Shown one piece after another: positions 1 through 6,710 of a stretch of 13,596 bases of DNA. Origin of the DNA: an uncultured Ruminococcus sp. (GTDB lineage Bacteria; Bacillota; Clostridia; Oscillospirales; Ruminococcaceae); assembly GCA_947176685.1 (NCBI GenBank), contig CAMWRL010000029.1, forward strand, positions 1-13,596, read 5' to 3'. A model generated the notes under the pieces. That model did no database searches, had not been told where the DNA came from, and was given only the letters and a program-made list of their open reading frames with translations. Both the position numbers and the translations under genes were made by a program. How positions within the stretch are numbered: position 1 is the first letter of the stretch; every line of letters starts with the position of its first letter.

Positions 1-3000
1 TAGAATACAGTACGGTTGTTAAGTGTTGTAACTGTATCTGTGAAACTGCCTGTTGTCGAGAATCCAACGGGAACTTCTTCAACTTTTCCGCCTGATATAG
101 TGCAGCGGATTATTTCATAACCGAGTATGTCTGCTTCAGGAATATCAACAGAGGTGAATTTAAGGTCAACCTTGTTTGCTGCTTTGCCGATATTTACTGA
201 AACGTCATCTATTACATTAACCTTGCTTTCAGTACCTAAAACGCTTCCCTTTCCGTTGAGTGCGTAAACACGTGAATCATCGTTTGCATAGAATATTGCT
301 CTTGTTTCTTTTTCAAACTGTTCAGCGTATTTGATTGTGTCCTCATCGGGAGTTTTGCCCCAGCGTTCAAAGAATTCAAGAACATTTTTTTCTGCTGCTG
401 CACAGGCAAGACGCATAAGATTCTGGTTTTTGTCATCGCCGAGTGTAAGTGCTATCTCATTGGGAGCAGGTGCTGCTTTGGTATTTCTGGAATATGTGTC
501 AACTCTTGCATAGAAAATATTTGCTAACTGTTCGTCATAGTCGGAATAAGTCTTGTAATTGAGACCCTTGTCATATGCAAGGTGAAGCTGCCAGTACATT
601 CCGAGCTGAGTAGCTATATTTGAGCAGTCGCCCTTTGTGCCGGAAGTTACCTTGTTGTAGATGTTCTGATACTGGAAACGCATTCCTTCATTTGTATCCT
701 TAGCCTGAGCGAGCTGTGCGAAATAGTTATTTGTGATTTCTGCAACTGCGTAAGTACCCTGATTGATATTGTGACCGATTTCGTGGGCGATACCCCAGCC
801 GAAATAATTACCGCTGATATATTTTCCGTCTTCGTCTGATTTAATCGGATTGCCGTTCACTAAGCCGGTTGCTGAACCCCATTCAATACCGATATGGTTT
901 CCGGATGCATACATAAATGCTCCTGAGAACATACGCTGATAACGTATATTGAGATGCTGTTTAGGAATCTGGTTGAGTGCGTCTGGTGCAGAAGCGTTAA
1001 GACCCTTGTGCTGATAGAAGAGATACATCATATCTTCCATTGCTTTCATTGAGTTGAGGAGTTTTTCAGCACGTTCTTCGGCAGTACCTTTTCCAACGCC
1101 TGCGAGTATCTGCTTAGCCGGAAGTGAAATCATCATTGTATCAAGCATAATATCAGATGCGCCGAGGATACAGTTCTTTTCGTCATAGTCTAAGTTTAAC
1201 TTGCTGTTTGTTGAAGTTTTGTGAACCTCGTTGTGAAGTTTTTCTATATTCGGAACGTATTCATCAAGTTTATTTATAAATGCAACTGCTCTTTCCATAC
1301 GTTCTTCTTCGTCAGTTACTTTATAGAGGTCGAGTCTCGGAATTTCTGAACCGCCAGTTACACGTACTGAGTATCTTTCAGTTGTAGGATTTCCCTGATA
1401 CTGAATATACAGAACGCCGCCGTTTTCCTGACCAGCTAATTTACCCTGACTAAGTTTGAATGTATTTGCTCCGACTTTAAGATTAGCACCGTCTAAAGTA
1501 ACACCGCCGGATTCGGAATGATACTGTGTAGTAATAAGACGTAAATTTGTGCTGTCGCCTGTTTTCTTGCCGTCACTTCCAACGTAAATTGTTATTTCCT
1601 CTCCTGTGCCGATAGAAACGCCAAGAGGCTGCCATGCATTCAGACCGGAGAATCCACGTCCTGTATCGTTTGTGGTAAGGCTGGTGTATATTTCTACCGG
1701 ACTGCTGAGTGATTCAGCATTCAGGATTTTTTCTGCTGTTTCAAGTTCACGAAGTAAAGCATCTGTCTTAGGATTGATTTCGCCGAACTCATCGGGAGTA
1801 TTTACTTTTACACGTAAATCATCAATAGTCTTCTGTGTAACGCCTTTTTTCAGAACTGTATGCAGGTCATCTTCATAGAGAGCCATAACTTCGTCCATAA
1901 GTGTATCATACTTATAGAAATATGTTTCTGCTATAGTATTAGGAGATGTCAGATAACGTGCAAGACCAATCTGAACTTTAGCTATTTCCATTGGTTTCGG
2001 AAGCTTGATGTAGTAATAACGTTTGCCGTTTTCATCGGTCTGAGATGATGAGAGATTGCCATAAGATGAATTAAGTTCATATACTAAATTGCCGTCTGCG
2101 TCCCAGCATCTTACGTTTGTATAATCGATGTTTGTATTTACTGTAAGGAGACCAATGGTATCCATTGTATATGCTTTATCCAAAGTATATATCAGACCAT
2201 TTCCGCCTAAATTGTTGAATCCGCCGTCATCCCATGTAGCCTTTGAGTAGTAGGAAGCCTTATCGCCGTCCACGGCACCCCATGCAGTATTTTCCTGACC
2301 TTCATCAAGTTCACTGTCTACCATTTCACCACCGCTTCTTGTAACAGAAACAATGTGATTGCTGCCGGGATTTCCGTTTTCGTCACGGTTAATCAGATTG
2401 TATTTCGGCATATCAGCAAGGTCAAGATTAGTGGTTGTTGCACTGCTGTGAAGTGACTGAGGGCTTGAACCAAGTTCATTATGACCTATTACATAAACTT
2501 CGTATTCTGTGAGGTCTTCTAATCCCTCGATAGTATAGCCGTTTGATGTAATATCGGAAATTTCAGTAAATTCATCATCGCTGCCTGCTTTTTTATAGAA
2601 AACACTATATGACTGAGTGTCGTCCATTTTGCTCCAGCCAACCTTGACTGCTCTGTAAGCACCTGAAGCCTTTACATTGTCGGGCTTGTCGGGACGTTTT
2701 GTCGGTATCGGAGTAACGTCTACAGAATCGGAGTAACCGCTTCTCCATGTGCCATTAACAGACTGTACGCTTACTGTATAAGTATTGTAATTCTTGATTT
2801 CATCTCCGCTTACTTTAATTGAATTTAATGATGTACTCATTAATTTAGTTTTGCCGCCCTGCTCTATCTTTACTTCATAGCCCGTTACATTATTGCAGGG
2901 TTTCCAGTTGAGTTCAAACTGTTCACTGCCTGCCTTTGCGGTCAGACCTTCGGGTTTATCCATTTCGGGTTCAGGAATACGTTCTTCCATTCCGTTGAGA

Positions 3001-4298
3001 AATTCAACTTTGCTGATTTCAACAAGATTATTGCTGCCTTCCATCATCTTTGTGATAGTCAGCTTAACTTTCTTGACAGCTACCTGACCTCCCAGATTAA
3101 CATGGATATTTCCTTTTTCATCGATTGTAGCAACTACTTCGCTTTCGCTGAGAGCAGAAGCACCATTCTTTAAGGGGACATTTGCTGTTTTTGTTTCGCC
3201 GTCTTCAATATATTCAATAGCGATAGTTCCTTCATCAATCGAATTTTTGCCGTTGTTTCCTGTTTCAACGGTAACTTCCTGAACCTGAGCTGGACTGCCG
3301 CCGTTTGTCATATCAATGTCTACAGATACGGGGTTTTCTTCTGAAATTTCGCCCTCATTGGCTGGTGTAAGTTTTACCGGTTCTGCTGTTTCGTCATTGT
3401 TGAGAAGTTTTGAAAAATCGCCTTCCATATGTGTGCCGTCAGCAGCCTTTACGCTTACAGCCAGCGGAGAGAAGCTGCTTTCGATAGTTGCCTTTATATT
3501 TTTGTTTTCTTCTTTGTAGCCCTTTGAGAAAAACATCAGGTCAACCAAATCTGTAACGCCGTCATTGTTCAAATCTGAATTTTCTGTTACAGTTTCATCT
3601 TCAATAGCGTCCAGAAGAGCATCTTTATCTTCATCATCTATAACGCCGTCGTTGTTTACGTCTCCAATCATAAGAGCGCCGGGGTGCTTGCTGTCACCTT
3701 CGTAATCATAACCATTGCAGAAGCCTGTAGTCAGTCTTACGGTATACATCATCTGATTTTCTACAGTTACTGACTGTTCATATGTAGCAAAACCCTTTGC
3801 TTCAACTTTAAGAACATATGTGCCATCTGCAAGATTATCAAAGCTTACTCTGCATTCTTCGGAAACTTCCTTACTGATAAGAATATCTTTTGTATCGTTT
3901 GTAGAGCCGTCCGGATAGATTAATGTTACTGTACATTCAACATCATTGCCGAAGCTCAGGAAATTCTGAATAGCAACTTCAATCTTACCTACATTATTGA
4001 AATGTACATCATTGTCGTCCTGTTCCGGATTGTCATTCTGTACTGAAAGTTCGGGTTCACCTTCTGGATTATCGTTCTGTGCTGAAGGTTCAGTTGCATC
4101 GTCCGTATTGTCGTCCTGTGTTGAAAATTTATTTTCTGCTGTATTGTTAATATCTTCACTGTTATCATGAGATTCACCGCTATCAGTAGAAATAGCAGAT
4201 GCAGTACCTATTGTGTTCGGGAAACTGCATACCATAGATAATGCCAATAAGAAAGCTGTTTTTCTTTTTAAATTACGTTTTCTCATATTATCTTTCAT
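1..4298 (-). CDS. Secreted dockerin-containing M60-family metalloprotease (mucinase/enhancin-like), 3' end outside window
   Basis: This frame stays open for 1432 codons and leaves the window at base 1, so the C-terminus is missing. From the ATG at 4298 the domains are: a basic N-terminus with hydrophobic core ending GTASA (signal peptide, about 1-35); an acidic linker with repeated QNDNPE-like motifs (about 40-95); a PEGA/carboxypeptidase-regulatory-like domain (about 103-190); a type I dockerin (about 212-262) with two calcium loops, DVNNDG and DLNNDG, each with Asp at loop position 12; two fibronectin III domains (about 446-625); a discoidin/F5-8-like region (about 660-785); then the M60 region. 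The zinc motif is HEIGH at 1172-1176, with the downstream Glu (AEITNN, E1187) at family spacing. A further FN3-like stretch starts near the left edge. M60 enzymes cleave glycoproteins such as mucins, so an extracellular, cellulosome-type or scaffold-bound protease is likely. An in-frame ATG at 4304 is an alternative start; the site AAAGGA lies just upstream. A c-di-GMP riboswitch sits in the leader. Confidence 0.93.
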   Translation of the reverse strand, partial: MKDNMRKRNLKRKTAFLLALSMVCSFPNTIGTASAISTDSGESHDNSEDINNTAENKFSTQDDNTDDATEPSAQNDNPEGEPELSVQNDNPEQDDNDVHFNNVGKIEVAIQNFLSFGNDVECTVTLIYPDGSTNDTKDILISKEVSEECRVSFDNLADGTYVLKVEAKGFATYEQSVTVENQMMYTVRLTTGFCNGYDYEGDSKHPGALMIGDVNNDGVIDDEDKDALLDAIEDETVTENSDLNNDGVTDLVDLMFFSKGYKEENKNIKATIESSFSPLAVSVKAADGTHMEGDFSKLLNNDETAEPVKLTPANEGEISEENPVSVDIDMTNGGSPAQVQEVTVETGNNGKNSIDEGTIAIEYIEDGETKTANVPLKNGASALSESEVVATIDEKGNIHVNLGGQVAVKKVKLTITKMMEGSNNLVEISKVEFLNGMEERIPEPEMDKPEGLTAKAGSEQFELNWKPCNNVTGYEVKIEQGGKTKLMSTSLNSIKVSGDEIKNYNTYTVSVQSVNGTWRSGYSDSVDVTPIPTKRPDKPDNVKASGAYRAVKVGWSKMDDTQSYSVFYKKAGSDDEFTEISDITSNGYTIEGLEDLTEYEVYVIGHNELGSSPQSLHSSATTTNLDLADMPKYNLINRDENGNPGSNHIVSVTRSGGEMVDSELDEGQENTAWGAVDGDKASYYSKATWDDGGFNNLGGNGLIYTLDKAYTMDTIGLLTVNTNIDYTNVRCWDADGNLVYELNSSYGNLSSSQTDENGKRYYYIKLPKPMEIAKVQIGLARYLTSPNTIAETYFYKYDTLMDEVMALYEDDLHTVLKKGVTQKTIDDLRVKVNTPDEFGEINPKTDALLRELETAEKILNAESLSSPVEIYTSLTTNDTGRGFSGLNAWQPLGVSIGTGEEITIYVGSDGKKTGDSTNLRLITTQYHSESGGVTLDGANLKVGANTFKLSQGKLAGQENGGVLYIQYQGNPTTERYSVRVTGGSEIPRLDLYKVTDEEERMERAVAFINKLDEYVPNIEKLHNEVHKTSTNSKLNLDYDEKNCILGASDIMLDTMMISLPAKQILAGVGKGTAEERAEKLLNSMKAMEDMMYLFYQHKGLNASAPDALNQIPKQHLNIRYQRMFSGAFMYASGNHIGIEWGSATGLVNGNPIKSDEDGKYISGNYFGWGIAHEIGHNINQGTYAVAEITNNYFAQLAQAKDTNEGMRFQYQNIYNKVTSGTKGDCSNIATQLGMYWQLHLAYDKGLNYKTYSDYDEQLANIFYARVDTYSRNTKAAPAPNEIALTLGDDKNQNLMRLACAAAEKNVLEFFERWGKTPDEDTIKYAEQFEKETRAIFYANDDSRVYALNGKGSVLGTESKVNVIDDVSVNIGKAANKVDLKFTSVDIPEADILGYEIIRCTISGGKVEEVPVGFSTTGSFTDTVTTLNNRTVF

Positions 4299-4326
4299 AA
4301 TCATTATTCCTTTCTGACTTGGGCAA

Positions 4327-4345
4327 TTCTTATTTGTGATAAGAA
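4327..4345 (-). other. Leader hairpin just upstream of the protease ribosome site
   Basis: TTCTTAT and ATAAGAA form a perfect 7-bp stem around a 5-nt loop, extendable by an A-U and a G-U pair. It lies between the riboswitch aptamer and the AAAGGA ribosome site. It has no U tract, so it is not a terminator. It may stabilise the leader or take part in the riboswitch expression platform; that role is inference. Confidence 0.4.
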
Positions 4346-4400
4346 CTTTTATGGTCTGTATTTTTGATGCAGATAAAAAAACAATCACATCATCAAACAA

Positions 4401-4485
4401 CTGCAACTGGCTACCATACCGTTTTCACGGGTTAGACCCTGAAGCTTTGCGTCCCTATTTTTCAATAAGTTTGCCAAACATTATA
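4401..4485 (-). promoter_or_regulatory. c-di-GMP-I (GEMM) riboswitch aptamer in the protease leader
   Basis: The minus strand carries the GEMM-I hallmarks in order: GGCAAAC; a 6-bp stem CUUAUU/AAUAGG closed by a GAAA tetraloop; GGGACGCAAAGC; then a second arm containing CUAA and UAUGG, which resemble the 11-nt tetraloop receptor, around a CCG/CGG stem; and a 3' AGCCAGUUGC that can pair back to GGCAAAC. The base aligned to G20 of the Vc2 aptamer is G, favouring c-di-GMP over cGAMP, and the base aligned to A47 is A. Downstream lie a seven-U run (4375-4381) preceded by only a weak, GU-rich hairpin, and a TTTGATG/CATCAAA pair (4363-4397) that could enclose it. The on/off sense is therefore not readable by eye. 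It should couple secreted protease expression to c-di-GMP. Confidence 0.9.
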
Positions 4486-4537
4486 TTTGCGACATATTCG
4501 CACCGTATCAGCGTTGTTTCTGTATGTCTTTAATTAT

Positions 4538-4565
4538 ATTATATTCATTTTTTGTGTTCTGTCAA
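4538..4565 (-). promoter_or_regulatory. Promoter, proximal copy, of the protease transcript
   Basis: TTGACA (4565-4560), a 16-base spacer and TATAAT (4543-4538) read on the minus strand. It begins transcription just upstream of the complete c-di-GMP aptamer. Both hexamers match the sigma-70/sigma-A consensus exactly. It is the first of three promoters in the tandem array. Confidence 0.75.
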
Positions 4566-4689
4566 TATGTTTTGTGTAATGCATCTGTTTTTTGCAGGGT
4601 TTTGTCTGTTTTTTACTGCGTCCCTGTTTTTTTGCCGGATATTACATATCCGGACTGTATCAGCGTTGTTTCCGTACGTCTTTAATTAC

Positions 4690-4717
4690 ATTATACACAA
4701 CTTTTTCAAAATGTCAA
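4690..4717 (-). promoter_or_regulatory. Promoter, middle copy, of the tandem array
   Basis: TTGACA (4717-4712), a 16-base spacer and TATAAT (4695-4690) on the minus strand, followed by the same GTAATTAAAGAC-type start region as the proximal copy. Its transcript would begin with an incomplete aptamer remnant and then run into the proximal copy, since no terminator is visible between them. Confidence 0.65.
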
Positions 4718-4849
4718 TAGTTTTTTTGTAAAATTTATCTGTTTTTTTGAGAATTTTATCTAATTTTTACTAAGTCTCTGTTTTTTGCCGGATGTTATAT
4801 GTGCGACATATCCAAGCTATCAACATTGCTTCTGTATGTCTGTAATTAC

Positions 4850-4877
4850 ATTATATTCATTTTTTCCATAACGTCAA
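4850..4877 (-). promoter_or_regulatory. Promoter, distal copy, of the tandem array
   Basis: TTGACG (4877-4872), a 16-base spacer and TATAAT (4855-4850) on the minus strand. It differs from the other two copies by one base in the -35 box and keeps the same 16-base spacing, which supports descent from a common ancestor and retained function. Confidence 0.6.
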
Positions 4878-5056
4878 TACGTTTTTGAAAGTTCGTCTGT
4901 TTTATGGGGGATTTTGTCTGATTTTTATTATGTTTTGAATGTAATATTGATTATCAATTTTCTGGTGTATTTCTGCTGCGACCGAATGACAGAATAATTT
5001 TTTCATAAGAAAGAGTACGTATTCAGTGTTATCTGCACAAAAATCTATAAAATATG

Positions 5057-5085
5057 TTGACTTTTGTAGAAAAATATGCTATAAT
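5057..5085 (+). promoter_or_regulatory. Promoter of the DUF262 operon
   Basis: TTGACT (5057-5062), a 17-base spacer and TATAAT (5080-5085), with TG one base before the -10 box (extended -10). It lies about 50 bases before the first gene. The bases between the divergent repeat array and this promoter (4933-5056) hold no gene. The only other feature there is a small palindrome TTGATTATCAA at 4947-4957, whose role as an operator cannot be shown. Confidence 0.8.
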
Positions 5086-5138
5086 ATAAAAATAAAGGCT
5101 TATACATTGCAGTTTGCCGAACGAAAAGGAGGAAGAAT

Positions 5139-6710
5139 ATGGCGATAAACTATCCCATTACGGAAAAGAAACTAATAAAAGACATCGTAGAATTTTCATT
5201 TTATATCCCGTCATACCAAAGGGGTTACAGATGGACTGACCAGGAAGTAAGCGACCTGCTTGACGACATTTATGAATTTAATACCGGCAGTTCTGAAAAG
5301 CCACAGTATTACTGTCTTCAACCGCTTATAGTAAAAAAACGCACAGATGGAGCATATGAAGTTGTAGATGGTCAGCAAAGACTCACTACAATCTTGATTT
5401 TCCTTAAAATTGCCCAAAAGTTGACCGACTACGAAGGTTATAAAATCACTTTTGAAACCCGTAGGCAAAGTCAAGATTTTCTTGATTCTCTCAAAGATTA
5501 TGACGGCTCTATCAAAAAGAATAATATTGACTATTATCATATTACAAAAGCATATGCCAGAATCAATACCTGGCTTGACCAGAAAGCACAAAAGAATACT
5601 CCCAGATTTAGTGTGCTTTCTGATTTATTTAACAAAATCACAAATAATGTGTTTTTCATCTGGTATGAGCTTCCGCCGGACGTCAATTCAGTGGAAATAT
5701 TCACACGAGTCAACGTAGGCAAAATCAGTCTGAGTAATGCAGAATTAATAAAGGCACTGATTTTCAATAAAGAGAATTTCCCTGACAACGCAGAAAGAGA
5801 ACAGCAGGAACTCTCTCTTTCCTGGAACAGGATAGAACGTGAGCTTCAGAAAGAATCTTTCTGGATGTTTCTGAATGAGAATGAAAAAAAGGAATTTGAA
5901 ACCAGAATTGACCTGATTTTTGATTTGCTCTCAGAAAAATATAATAAAAAATTGTCTGATGACTACAAAATCAATTTATCAGTACAAAATAACAGAACAT
6001 TTCTTATTTTTTATGCCAACTACAAGAAAGCTGATTCCAAAAGCGACTTTGTGAAAACTCTGTGGAAAGAGGTAGAAGAGATTTACGAACGCTTTCAGGA
6101 ATGGTATTCTGATTTAAACAAATATCACATTATCGGCTATTTAATCGCCTCCGGCGTTACAATAAAAGAAATTTTCAAGCTGACAGACGGCAAGAAAAAA
6201 AGTGAAATGGTAAATGGTTTAATTGCTAAAACCAAAGAAAAGATTAATCTTAACAGTATGAATGACCTGAATAATCTATCTTATGATTACAAGGGCATAC
6301 TGAGAAATGTATTTCTTCTGTTCAATATTGCAACTCTGGTTTGCAAAAACGAAAAACAGTACCGCTTCCCTTTTGATATTTATAAAAAAGAAAAATGGGA
6401 CATCGAACATATACACGCTACAGCAGATTCAACAGATGACCCCGATGACAATATCGGAAATCTTACACTTCTATCCGCTGAGATTAACAGGAGCTACCAG
6501 AATGCGCCGTTTTCTGAAAAACGGACAGTCATTATCGAAAGGGATTCCAAAGATATGTTTATTCCTATCTGCACAAAAAATATCTTTCTAAAGCAATACA
6601 CAAAGAATTTAAAACAGATGGATATTTGGGATAAGAATGACAAGGACGGTTATAAATCAGAAATGTGGAATACACTGGAGACATTCTGGAAAGGAGGATT
6701 CGCAAAATGA
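5139..6710 (+). CDS. GmrSD-like DUF262 + DUF1524 protein (putative type IV restriction nuclease)
   Basis: The 523-residue protein starts at an ATG six bases after AAGGAGG. The N-terminal DUF262 (GmrS-like, ParB/sulfiredoxin-like fold) shows YQRGYRW at 26-32 and VVDGQQRLTT with DGQQR at 77-81, a motif tied to nucleotide hydrolysis in this family. The C-terminal DUF1524 (GmrD-like, HNH-type nuclease) shows EHIH at 423-426, IGNLTLL at 439-445, Asn450 and a trailing NAPFSEKR. Both halves look complete and in the usual order for single-chain members such as GmrSD, BrxU and SspE, which attack modified or incoming phage DNA. No methyltransferase, Dnd/Ssp or BREX gene is present here, so the target is unknown. 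It overlaps the next gene by ATGA, implying coupled translation. Domain call firm; defence role inferred. Confidence 0.9.
   Translation: MAINYPITEKKLIKDIVEFSFYIPSYQRGYRWTDQEVSDLLDDIYEFNTGSSEKPQYYCLQPLIVKKRTDGAYEVVDGQQRLTTILIFLKIAQKLTDYEGYKITFETRRQSQDFLDSLKDYDGSIKKNNIDYYHITKAYARINTWLDQKAQKNTPRFSVLSDLFNKITNNVFFIWYELPPDVNSVEIFTRVNVGKISLSNAELIKALIFNKENFPDNAEREQQELSLSWNRIERELQKESFWMFLNENEKKEFETRIDLIFDLLSEKYNKKLSDDYKINLSVQNNRTFLIFYANYKKADSKSDFVKTLWKEVEEIYERFQEWYSDLNKYHIIGYLIASGVTIKEIFKLTDGKKKSEMVNGLIAKTKEKINLNSMNDLNNLSYDYKGILRNVFLLFNIATLVCKNEKQYRFPFDIYKKEKWDIEHIHATADSTDDPDDNIGNLTLLSAEINRSYQNAPFSEKRTVIIERDSKDMFIPICTKNIFLKQYTKNLKQMDIWDKNDKDGYKSEMWNTLETFWKGGFAK

Larger units (their letters stand above)
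4451..4932 (-). repeat. Three tandem diverged promoter-plus-partial-riboswitch units
   Basis: Three units line up at 4451-4619, 4620-4773 and 4774-4932. In minus-strand order each holds an A-rich stretch with AACAGA-type motifs, the TTGAC(A/G)-N16-TATAAT promoter, a conserved start region (AATTAAAGACATACAGAAAC and variants), a variable hairpin, then GGCAAA followed by GGGACGC or a decayed form (GAGACTT in the distal unit). Only the first unit has the GAAA-loop hairpin between GGCAAA and GGGACGC and continues into the rest of the aptamer. The middle unit's hairpin is perfect (CCGGATATGTAATATCCGG, 4635-4653). The units look like duplications of the promoter and the 5' half of the riboswitch that have since diverged. 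Confidence 0.8.

Noticed and set aside
4451..4932. CRISPR-like array
   Set aside because: Units are about 160 bp, diverged, and contain promoters; there are no short identical repeats separated by unique spacers.
4947..4957. Palindrome TTGATTATCAA as an operator
   Set aside because: It is short, AT-rich and about 100 bases from the promoter, with no second copy; chance occurrence is likely.
5211..5788. Antisense and alternate-frame open stretches inside the first DUF262 gene
   Set aside because: No ribosome site, no recognisable domain, and fully overlapped by a gene with clear motifs.
6665..6706. Upstream ATG at 6665 as the start of the second DUF262 gene
   Set aside because: It has no good ribosome site and would overlap the first gene by 46 bases; the ATG at 6707 has AAGGAGG nine bases upstream and forms an ATGA junction.
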